NCBI GenBank assembly: GCA_937912045.1
Contig: CALDPI010000278.1
Location: forward strand, 1-8,158
Direction: 5' to 3'
DNA: 8,158 bases
Origin: an uncultured Clostridia bacterium
Lineage (GTDB): Bacteria > Bacillota > Clostridia > Oscillospirales > Acutalibacteraceae
Numbering within the stretch: the first letter of the stretch is position 1; the number at the start of each line of letters is the position of its first letter. The notes beneath the pieces were generated by a model. That model was not told where the DNA came from. It did not search any database and worked only from the letters and a program-made list of their open reading frames with translations. Below are positions 1 through 5,941 of the stretch, piece by piece. The translations under genes were made by a program, and so were the position numbers.

Positions 1-202
1 TCAAGAGAAAGGTATTTGCAGATGAAAGATGTTTTGCTTCTTAGTTCAGGGAACACAGATTCTGTTTCTCTTTAATTTTCTTGTAATCAATGTTTCGCTT
101 GCTGTGTTTAACCTTATTCCTATTCCTCCGCTTGACGGCTCAAAGATACTGGGCGCCGTTCTGCGCGATATAATCCTTACGACCCTGCAGGTTGTCGCCT
201 AA
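1..202 (+). pseudogene. Remnant of site-2 protease (M50 family) gene
   Basis: The plus-strand frame at 62-154 reads as a hydrophobic helix followed by AVFNLIPIPPLDGSKIL. This is the conserved C-terminal transmembrane segment and L-D-G motif of YwhC-type M50 intramembrane metalloproteases; the Asp of LDG is the third zinc ligand in this family. The frame has a stop at 23-25, just upstream of the hydrophobic segment. The preceding bases 1-72 are open in a different frame, so a frameshift near base 70 or earlier decay is likely. Downstream, the family normally continues for about 50 residues including a last helix. Here the reading runs into sequence antisense to parE and stops at 200-202. The HExxH part would lie left of the window. 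This is therefore a broken C-terminal fragment or an assembly artefact, not a functional gene as seen. Family assignment is good; gene status is uncertain. Confidence 0.6.
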
Positions 203-2107
203 AAGAAGCTCAAACTTCTCTGCAATCAACTCTTCAACATCATTAGGTTCAACCTTGATAAGACGGCGTGTTTCAGGATTCATTGTTGTTAAACTCATCA
301 TATCTGGTTGGTTTTCACCAAGGCCCTTTGAACGCTGAACGGTACACTTAGTATCGCCCACCATATTGGTCATTATATCGGCCTTTTCCTTTTCATCATA
401 TGCGAAATAGGTCTTGTCCTTTGTGGTAATCTCATAAAGCGGTGTTTCCGCAATGAAGACCTTTCCCACCTCTATCAGCGTGGGGATGAGTCTGTATATC
501 ATTGTGAGAATCAGCGTGCGAATCTGGAAGCCGTCCTCGTCGGCATCGGTGCAGATTATGACCTTGTTCCAGCGCAGTGCGTCCAAATCAAAGGTGGACA
601 AATCCTTATTGGATTTTGCCTTAACCTCGACACCGCAGCCGAGAACCTTTATAAGATTTACAATAATCTCGCTTTTAAAGATGCGCTCATACTCTGCCTT
701 TAAGCAGTTGAGAATTTTACCTCTGACGGGGATAACGGCCTGGAACTCTGCATTACGGGCGAGCTTTACCGAGCCCAATGCCGAGTCACCCTCCACTATG
801 AAGAGTTCTCTTACTTCCTTATCCTTACTGCGACAATCGACAAATTTTTCAATGCGGTTAAGCATATCGTTTGACGACTGCAGGGTTTTCTTTATATTGA
901 GGCGTTCGCGCTCGCTACGCTCGCGGCTGCGCTTATTTATGAGCACCTGGTCGACAATCTTGTCCGCCTCTGCCTTGTTTTCTATGAAATAAATCTCAAG
1001 CTGGCGGCGGAAAAACTCTGCCATTGCTTCATATATAAACTTGTTGGTGATTGACTTTTTGGTCTGGTTTTCATAGGACGTTTGTGTGGAAAATGAAGAA
1101 ACGACGATTATAAGGCTTTCTTCAATATCCGCAAAGGAAACCTTGCTTTCGTTCTTCTGATATTTACCCGTCTGCTTTATATAGCTGTCAATCTGTGAAA
1201 CGAAAGCGCTCCTTACCGCCTTATCGGGCGAGCCGCCGTATTCCAGCCAGCTGGAGTTGTGATAATACTCCTTAAGCTGATTGCGGTTCGAAAATGCAAC
1301 GCAGGCATTGATTTTAACCTTATAATCCTTCATATCGGCGCGGTCGCGACCCTCGCGCTCGGCCTTCCAGAGCTGAACGGTGGAAAGTGCGTCCTCCCCT
1401 GCCACCTCTTCAACATAGTCGCGGATGCCGTTATTATACACAAACTCCTGCTCTTCAAACTTGTTGCCGACCTGGTTTCTGAAGACAAAAAGCAGATTAT
1501 CGTTTACGATTGCCTGGCGCTTTATAAGGTCGATATAAAACTCTGCAGGAATATTAATATCGGTGAAAACGTCCAAATCGGGCTTCCAGCGGGTTTTGGT
1601 GCCCGTCATGCGACCCGTATATTCCTCTTTTTTGAGGCCGCCGACATTATAGCCCTTTTCAAAGTGGAGGGTATATTTATATCCGTCACGTTTAATTTCA
1701 ACGTCCATATATTCCGAGGAATACTGTGTTGAGCAAAGGCCGAGACCGTTGAGTCCCAAGGAATATTCGTAGTTTCCGCCGTCGTTAGTGTCGTACTTGC
1801 CGCCGGCATAAAGCTCACAATAAAGCAGCTCCCAGTTGAAGCAGTTTTCCTTTGGGTTAAAGTCAACGGGGGCGCCGCGGCCAAAGTCCTCTACCTCTAT
1901 AGAATTATCGGCATAGCGCGTGATGATGATTTTTTTGCCGTAACCCTCGCGTGCCTCGTCTATCGAGTTGGAGATTATTTCAACAACCGAGTGCTGACAG
2001 CCGTCCAGACCGTCGGAGCCGAATATAACTCCCGGTCTTTTACGGACCCTGTCAGGACCCTCCAGTTTTTTTATGCTTTCGTTATCGTATACAGGTTTTT
2101 TCGCCAT
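140..2107 (-). CDS. parE: Type IIA DNA topoisomerase subunit B, ParE-type paralogue
   Basis: This is the ATPase/TOPRIM subunit of a topoisomerase IV/gyrase-type enzyme, which passes one DNA duplex through another using ATP. From the chosen start it has 655 residues, normal for the family. GHKL ATPase motifs are the N-box EIISNSIDEA (E43, N47), EDFGRG (D74) and GLNGLG (about 118-123), with a QTKK loop at 348-351 that would contact ATP. TOPRIM motifs are EGDSA (439-443), PVRGK (460-464), DADEDG (521-526) and KGLGE (594-598). EGDSALGSVK in place of the gyrase EGDSAGGSAK, and DADEDGFQIRT, fit the second GyrB-like paralogue of Clostridia rather than housekeeping GyrB. The start was chosen at 2107 because GAGGT (2115-2119) lies 7 nt upstream. 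An ATG 14 codons earlier lies inside the promoter. The C-terminus ends at QNGAQYL, where I expect a few more residues, and overlaps the M50 remnant. No parC partner follows. Confidence 0.92.
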   Translation of the reverse strand: MAKKPVYDNESIKKLEGPDRVRKRPGVIFGSDGLDGCQHSVVEIISNSIDEAREGYGKKIIITRYADNSIEVEDFGRGAPVDFNPKENCFNWELLYCELYAGGKYDTNDGGNYEYSLGLNGLGLCSTQYSSEYMDVEIKRDGYKYTLHFEKGYNVGGLKKEEYTGRMTGTKTRWKPDLDVFTDINIPAEFYIDLIKRQAIVNDNLLFVFRNQVGNKFEEQEFVYNNGIRDYVEEVAGEDALSTVQLWKAEREGRDRADMKDYKVKINACVAFSNRNQLKEYYHNSSWLEYGGSPDKAVRSAFVSQIDSYIKQTGKYQKNESKVSFADIEESLIIVVSSFSTQTSYENQTKKSITNKFIYEAMAEFFRRQLEIYFIENKAEADKIVDQVLINKRSRERSERERLNIKKTLQSSNDMLNRIEKFVDCRSKDKEVRELFIVEGDSALGSVKLARNAEFQAVIPVRGKILNCLKAEYERIFKSEIIVNLIKVLGCGVEVKAKSNKDLSTFDLDALRWNKVIICTDADEDGFQIRTLILTMIYRLIPTLIEVGKVFIAETPLYEITTKDKTYFAYDEKEKADIMTNMVGDTKCTVQRSKGLGENQPDMMSLTTMNPETRRLIKVEPNDVEELIAEKFELLLGDNLQGRKDYIAQNGAQYL

Positions 2108-2137
2108 ATATCCTACCTCGCGTAATACTTCTATTAT

Positions 2138-2166
2138 ATAATATACCATATATTGTGGTATGTCAA
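2138..2166 (-). promoter_or_regulatory. Sigma-A type promoter of parE
   Basis: On the minus strand a perfect -35 TTGACA (2161-2166) is followed after 17 nt by TATTAT (2138-2143), one mismatch from the -10 consensus. A second TATAAT-like hexamer at 2133-2138 has a poor 22-nt spacing. Transcription would start at about 2131, giving a leader of roughly 24 nt that carries the GAGGT ribosome binding site. The promoter lies just downstream of the terminator of the M23 gene, so parE appears to be transcribed independently. Confidence 0.75.
2143..2161. promoter_or_regulatory. Palindrome in the parE promoter spacer (possible operator)
   Basis: The half sites ATACCA (2143-2148) and TGGTAT (2156-2161) are perfect inverted repeats separated by 7 nt. 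The palindrome fills the spacer between the -35 and -10 hexamers and touches both. That position would suit a dimeric repressor that blocks RNA polymerase. It is AT-rich and short, so chance is possible. No regulator is identifiable from this window. Confidence 0.35.
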
Positions 2167-2187
2167 GTTTTAAGCCCTTTATAAAGC

Positions 2188-2217
2188 AAAAAACGGACTC
2201 GAACGAGTCCGTTTTTA
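2188..2217 (-). terminator. Rho-independent terminator of the M23 gene
   Basis: A perfect inverted repeat pairs 2189-2201 with 2204-2216; the core is ACGGACTCG, with a realistic loop of about 4 nt (GAAC). In the minus-strand direction the hairpin ends in six U (2188-2193). It begins directly after the M23 stop codon at 2218-2220. The A/T flanks are symmetric, so it could also work in the plus direction, but no plus-strand gene arrives there. Confidence 0.92.
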
Positions 2218-3468
2218 TTATCTGCTTGTATAGTTGAGCGGGTCCATACGGTTACCGTTAATGCGTACCTCATAATGCAGGTGATTTCCTGTTGCGCGGC
2301 CCGTTTTTCCAACAAGACCAATAGTCTGACCTGTGGTGACAACCTGTCCCTTTTCCACGTTCAACTGGCAGGCGTGTGAATAAAGCGTCTGATAGCCGTT
2401 GCCGTGGTCGATTATTACGTAATATCCATAATCCCTTGCAAAGCCAGCAAAGCTTACCGTTCCGCCGAGTGCGGCAAGAATGGGTGTGCCCTTGGGCGAT
2501 GCAATATCGATTGCGCGGTGATTGCGTCCGTCGCCATAGTATGATGTGATAACCTGTCCGGCAACCTTTTTGAGCGGCCACTTGAACATAGCCTTTGAAG
2601 CCTTGTTTGCACTCGAAACCTTTGATGCGGTTGCGGTGCCTACGGTTACCTTCTGTGCAACGGGTTCGGAGACTGTGACGCTTTCGATAACGTCGCGTGC
2701 GGTCTCAACGCCGTTCACCAACGTAACGACAGCCTTTACGTCCTTTTTGCCTGTAACGCCCTTGGACGTAACCTTTTTATATCCGCTGAGGTATGCGCTG
2801 CTCTTGGTGGTTACCGTTTCAAACGGAATTTCCTCTGTGTATGCAACGGTGCTTACGGTTTTAACGCTGACCTTTTCGAGCTTTTCCTCTGCACTTGCAA
2901 GGGTGGTGATGAGTGAACGGGGGAAATAACCCTCTTCAACCTTAACGTCCTGCAAAAATTCTGCCTTGCAGCCCTCGCCGTTGTTATATGAATTAAGGCG
3001 CTTATTGAGTGCGGCCTCTATTCCCTCTTTGCTGCTGTTCTGCACGGCACACAAAACCTCGCCGTCTACCGTTACGGCGGTGGCGCCGCACAGACGAACG
3101 TCGGCCTTCAGTATGCTGGTTGCAACCGAACTGCTTGTACCTATATTATTACCGACCGTAAGTGAAAGGGTTGCGGTTGCGTCACGCATATAGCTCTCTG
3201 CGTCGTCAGCCTTGATGCTGTTCAAAACTTCTGTTTCAACGTCCGAAAGCTGCTCCTTGCTGGCAACGAAGCCGACGGCCTCGTTATTATAAGTAATCTT
3301 ATAAGCGAACTTGATATTTGCCGCCTCGCAAACGGTTGTGGTGAGCAGAACTGCCGCCGCAACGCCTACGACCAGCTTAACGCGTACGCTTGAAGTTTTG
3401 AAAGCCGATATTATATTTTTTGTAACGTCCTTTATACTGCCGCAAGCGGCATTCAGGTGTTTTAAAAT
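2218..3468 (-). CDS. Membrane-anchored G5-domain M23 (LytM-type) peptidoglycan endopeptidase
   Basis: This is a predicted zinc endopeptidase that cuts peptidoglycan cross-links at the cell surface. Counted from an inferred start at 3468 (416 residues), a basic N-terminal tail is followed by a transmembrane or signal segment at about 32-46 (KLVVGVAAAVLLTTTV). An extracellular region of about 150 residues comes next, then a G5 domain (about 200-277), then a complete M23 domain (about 296-411). Its zinc/catalytic motifs are NHRAID (H317, D321), H365 in LYSH, and HLH (396-398), so it should be active. The frame is open up to a stop at 3490-3492 but contains no ATG, GTG or TTG before a TTG at 3223-3225, which lies after the membrane segment and is unlikely to be the start. 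A strong AAAGGA (3478-3483) sits 9 nt before an ATT codon (3466-3468), the best-placed start candidate. A frameshift near an out-of-frame ATG at 3450-3452 is an alternative. Domain calls are firm; the start is not. Confidence 0.85.
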   Translation of the reverse strand: MLKHLNAACGSIKDVTKNIISAFKTSSVRVKLVVGVAAAVLLTTTVCEAANIKFAYKITYNNEAVGFVASKEQLSDVETEVLNSIKADDAESYMRDATATLSLTVGNNIGTSSSVATSILKADVRLCGATAVTVDGEVLCAVQNSSKEGIEAALNKRLNSYNNGEGCKAEFLQDVKVEEGYFPRSLITTLASAEEKLEKVSVKTVSTVAYTEEIPFETVTTKSSAYLSGYKKVTSKGVTGKKDVKAVVTLVNGVETARDVIESVTVSEPVAQKVTVGTATASKVSSANKASKAMFKWPLKKVAGQVITSYYGDGRNHRAIDIASPKGTPILAALGGTVSFAGFARDYGYYVIIDHGNGYQTLYSHACQLNVEKGQVVTTGQTIGLVGKTGRATGNHLHYEVRINGNRMDPLNYTSR

Positions 3469-3477
3469 AAAAATCAG

Positions 3478-3483
3478 TCCTTT
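3478..3483 (-). promoter_or_regulatory. Shine-Dalgarno sequence that decides the M23 start
   Basis: Minus-strand AAAGGA is a near-ideal ribosome binding site, positioned 9 nt before ATT (3466-3468) and about 30 codons before the membrane segment. It supports initiation in this region even though no canonical start codon follows in frame. Its last four bases belong to the 14-bp inverted repeat. Confidence 0.55.
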
Positions 3484-3489
3484 GAAAAA

Positions 3490-3514
3490 TTACAAGTTTG
3501 TAACCTCGTGTTAC
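3490..3514 (-). promoter_or_regulatory. Overlapping hairpins in the leader of the M23 mRNA
   Basis: Two short perfect inverted repeats share bases. One is GTAAC (3500-3504) with GTTAC (3510-3514). The other is TTACAA (3490-3495) with TTGTAA (3498-3503). Both lie at the very 5' end of the predicted transcript (start at about 3512) and cannot form together. They could be a 5' stabilising hairpin, a DNA operator, or chance in AT-rich sequence. The leader is far too short for a known riboswitch class. Confidence 0.3.
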
Positions 3515-3518
3515 TATT

Positions 3519-3546
3519 ATTATACCGAATTATTACAAAATTGCAA
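3519..3546 (-). promoter_or_regulatory. Promoter of the M23 peptidase gene
   Basis: A consensus -10 TATAAT (3519-3524) is preceded, after a 16-nt spacer, by TTGCAA (3541-3546), a fair -35 match. The predicted start near 3512 gives a leader of about 45 nt before the AAAGGA/ATT region. The promoter lies entirely inside the loop of the 14-bp inverted repeat. Confidence 0.6.
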
Positions 3547-3619
3547 CCTTTAGGACTGATTTTTAGATATTTTGCTAAAACTTATTCAATTTTATTATTT
3601 ATTTTGTTCAAATAGCACA

Positions 3620-5911
3620 TTAAAACAGTGACATTTGGTTAGAATCGGGCAAATCTCCCAGCGCGCCGATATCCGAAAGTGCCTGTATGACCGTTTTGGA
3701 AACGCCTGCGACCATCTGGAATTCGTCCTTTGATATGAAATCGCCATTTTTCGCGGCATCATAAAGTGAATATGCCGCCTTTTCTCCGACGCCCGAAAGC
3801 GCACAGAAGGGCAGACGCATTTTTCCGTCCTCCAACAGATAGTGCGTTGCGTGCGATTTGTGCAAATCAATGGGCAGAATCTCAAGTCCTCGGCTGAGCA
3901 TTTCATTTATAATAAGGAGCTTATTATAAACGTCGGTTTCCTTTGGCGTTGCCTCCTTGCCCTTTGCGCGAATGCTGTTTATGCGGCTGCGCACCGCTTC
4001 CTTTCCGCGCATAACCGTTTCGACCTCTATATCTTCGGGACGCGCCGTGAAGAAGGCACAATAAAACTCTATCGGTTTATGGACCTTATACCACGCAAGA
4101 CGGAGTGCCGAAATAACGTATGCGGCGGCGTGCGCCTTGGGGAACATATATTTTATCTTTCGGCAGCTCTGGATATACCATTCGGGCACGTCGTGCTCGC
4201 GCATGGCATCGGCCATTTCGTTCCACTTTTCCTCCGATACGGCGCCCTTGGCGACGAGACCCTTTCTAACCGTTTCGGTTATCTTAAACGCGAGCGCATT
4301 ATCAAGCCCCTTATATATAAGGTACACCATAATGTTGTCACGCGTACCGATAACGTCTGAAATTGTGCAGGTGCCGTTATCAATGAGGTCCTTCGCGTTG
4401 CCGAGCCAAACATCTGTACCGTGTGAGAGGCCCGAAATCTGCAAAAGGTCTGCAAAGGTTTTAGGCTTACAGTCGAGCAGCATTCCGCGGACAAAATCGG
4501 TTCCGAACTCGGGTATGCAGAAGGTGCCGTTTTGCGAGAAAATATCCTCAGCCGTTACGCCGAGCGCCTCTGTCGAGGTGAAGAGCGAATATACGGCAGG
4601 GTCACTCATCGAAACGTCATTGACCGAGATGCCCGAATACTCCTCGAGATACTTATACGTGGTTGGCACAACGTGGCCAAGCTCGTCAAGCTTTAGGATT
4701 GTATCGTGAATGGAATGGAAGTCAAAGTGGGTGGTTATGATATCCGACGAAACGTCGTCTGCAGGGTGCTGAATGGGACAGAAATCGTATATTTCCTTAT
4801 CGCGCGGAACGATTACCATTCCCGCGGGGTGCTGTCCTGTGGTGGACTTGATTTCCGAGTCGCGCACCATATAAGCGAGCCTCTTAAGCTCGGCTCCGTT
4901 TAAGATTATATCCTTTTTCTCGGCATACGCTTTTACGAAGCCAAACGCCGTTTTTTCGGCTATTGTAGATATTGTGCCGGCCTTGAACACGTTTTCTCGT
5001 CCGAAGAGTTGTTCTGTATATTTCTGAACGTCCGACTGGAACTCGTCCGAGAAGTTAAGGTCGATATCGGGCACCTTGTCACCGTCGAAACCGAGGAAGG
5101 TTTCGAACGGGATGTCGTGTCCGTCACGCATGAGCGGCTCTCCGCAGACGGGGCAATTCTTTTCGGGCAGGTCAAAGCCCGAGCCGACCGAGCCGTCTGT
5201 GAAGAATTCGTTATATCGGCACTTTTTGCAGTAATAGTGCGGTGCGAGCGGATTAACCTCTGATATGCCTGCCATCGTGGCGGCAAAGGAGGAGCCGACC
5301 GAGCCACGCGAGCCAACGAGATAACCGTGGTCCTCGCTGTATTTAACAAGCTTCTGCGCCGACATATACATTATTGAATAGCCGTTGTTTATAATACCGT
5401 CGAGCTCTTTTTTAAGGCGCTTTGAAACAATGTCCGGTAAATCATCGCCGTACATACTGTGTGCGCGCTCCCAACAGATGCGTTCAAGCTCCTCGTCCGA
5501 GCCCTCGATAACGGGGGGATAGTTTCCGTCGGGCACGGGGATTACGTCGTCTGAAATCATATCACAGATTTTGTTGGGATTATCAATTACAAACTCCCTT
5601 GCCCTGTCACCGAAGTATGAGAAATCCTCAAGCATTTCTTCGGTGGTTTTAAGGTAAAGCGGTGCCTGACTGTCAAAGTCTTCAAAGCCCTGACCTGCAA
5701 GAAGAATTTTTCTTATTATTGCGTCCTCTTTTTTAAGGAAGTGGACGTCGCCCGTTGCAACAACGGGAATGCCGAGCTCGTCGCCGAGCTCTACAACCTT
5801 TCGATTGAAATCACGAATGACGTCAAGACTTTTAACGTGGCGGAGTCTATTTTTGATTACCGCGCCTGTCTTTTTATCAATCTTATCAGGCTCACCCGAG
5901 GCACGCACCAT
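3620..5911 (-). CDS. polC: DNA polymerase III PolC, C-terminal part (rest of PHP, polymerase core, clamp-binding tail)
   Basis: This is the downstream 763 residues of PolC, the replicative DNA polymerase of Gram-positive bacteria, beginning at the first ATG after the in-frame TAA. Homology actually continues in frame through the nine codons before it (IQPLGNNEF) to the stop. It contains the last PHP motif GDVHF (D55, H57), then GSRGSVGSSFA (about 200-210) and the PolC zinc ribbon CKKC/CPVC (C228, C231, C253, C256). The polymerase active site is PDIDLNF (D282, D284) and LKLDELGH (D409). Further conserved segments are GQHPAGM (359-365) and the FPKAHAAAY region (590-598). The extreme C-terminus is QMSLF, a canonical beta-clamp binding motif. 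All three catalytic aspartates are present and no other disruption is seen. The ATG at 5911 has no good ribosome binding site, so independent translation would be weak. Confidence 0.93.
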   Translation of the reverse strand: MVRASGEPDKIDKKTGAVIKNRLRHVKSLDVIRDFNRKVVELGDELGIPVVATGDVHFLKKEDAIIRKILLAGQGFEDFDSQAPLYLKTTEEMLEDFSYFGDRAREFVIDNPNKICDMISDDVIPVPDGNYPPVIEGSDEELERICWERAHSMYGDDLPDIVSKRLKKELDGIINNGYSIMYMSAQKLVKYSEDHGYLVGSRGSVGSSFAATMAGISEVNPLAPHYYCKKCRYNEFFTDGSVGSGFDLPEKNCPVCGEPLMRDGHDIPFETFLGFDGDKVPDIDLNFSDEFQSDVQKYTEQLFGRENVFKAGTISTIAEKTAFGFVKAYAEKKDIILNGAELKRLAYMVRDSEIKSTTGQHPAGMVIVPRDKEIYDFCPIQHPADDVSSDIITTHFDFHSIHDTILKLDELGHVVPTTYKYLEEYSGISVNDVSMSDPAVYSLFTSTEALGVTAEDIFSQNGTFCIPEFGTDFVRGMLLDCKPKTFADLLQISGLSHGTDVWLGNAKDLIDNGTCTISDVIGTRDNIMVYLIYKGLDNALAFKITETVRKGLVAKGAVSEEKWNEMADAMREHDVPEWYIQSCRKIKYMFPKAHAAAYVISALRLAWYKVHKPIEFYCAFFTARPEDIEVETVMRGKEAVRSRINSIRAKGKEATPKETDVYNKLLIINEMLSRGLEILPIDLHKSHATHYLLEDGKMRLPFCALSGVGEKAAYSLYDAAKNGDFISKDEFQMVAGVSKTVIQALSDIGALGDLPDSNQMSLF

Positions 5912-5938
5912 AAACTCGTTATTGCCGAGCGGCTGAAT

Positions 5939-5941
5939 TTA
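5939..5941 (-). other. polC: In-frame TAA interrupting polC
   Basis: The minus strand reads TAT TTG TAA ATT CAG, i.e. Y-L-stop-I-Q, in a stretch where PolC proteins usually have FYDYLE followed by a hydrophobic residue. One G-to-T change from GAA would create it. The frame before and after is intact and homologous, so this is a single point lesion, a sequencing error, or a truly split PolC. TAA is used as a normal terminal codon for ispG, polC and the M23 gene here, which argues against reassignment. Confidence 0.85.

Larger units (their letters stand above)
3468..3565. repeat. 14-bp perfect inverted repeat flanking the M23 promoter
   Basis: TAAAAATCAGTCCT (3468-3481) and its exact reverse complement AGGACTGATTTTTA (3552-3565) are separated by 70 nt that hold the promoter and leader of the M23 gene. 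The left arm contains most of the M23 ribosome binding site and the spacer to the likely start. Only RNA reading through from polC contains both arms; in such RNA the hairpin would hide the ribosome binding site. The arm leading into the M23 gene ends in a U-rich run, so it may also act as a weak terminator for polC, which has no other obvious one. The ends resemble those of a tiny inverted-repeat element, but no target duplication is clear. Confidence 0.7.

Noticed and set aside
453..992. Plus-strand open frame of 179 codons
   Set aside because: It is entirely antisense to conserved TOPRIM and ATPase-linker parts of parE. It has no recognisable motif and reflects codon bias of the real gene. 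The same applies to plus-strand frames at 1259-1732, 3842-4360, 4137-4709, 6110-6535 and 6911-7327.
2133..2138. TATAAT as the parE -10
   Set aside because: Its spacing to TTGACA would be 22 nt; TATTAT at 2138-2143 has the ideal 17 nt.
2108..2149. Upstream ATG for parE, adding 14 residues
   Set aside because: It lies within the promoter (on or before the -10) and lacks a ribosome binding site, while the ATG at 2105-2107 has GAGGT 7 nt upstream and starts the conserved protein.
3223..3225. TTG as the start of the M23 protein
   Set aside because: Coding similarity and a clear membrane/signal segment continue for about 80 codons upstream in the same frame. Starting here would remove export.
3499..3514. 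WalR-like box (TGTAAC-N4-TGTTAC) at a cell-wall hydrolase gene
   Set aside because: The described consensus has two direct half sites separated by 5 nt, whereas here the spacing is 4. The site lies downstream of the -10, and the bases are equally well explained as an inverted repeat.
3466..3514. Riboswitch (for example cyclic di-AMP type) ahead of the cell-wall hydrolase
   Set aside because: The leader from the predicted start of transcription to the start codon is only about 45 nt and shows none of the conserved elements of a known class.
5939..5941. Reassigned TAA codon (alternative genetic code)
   Set aside because: ispG, polC and the M23 gene all end with TAA at the family-expected place, and no other in-frame TAA interrupts a gene.
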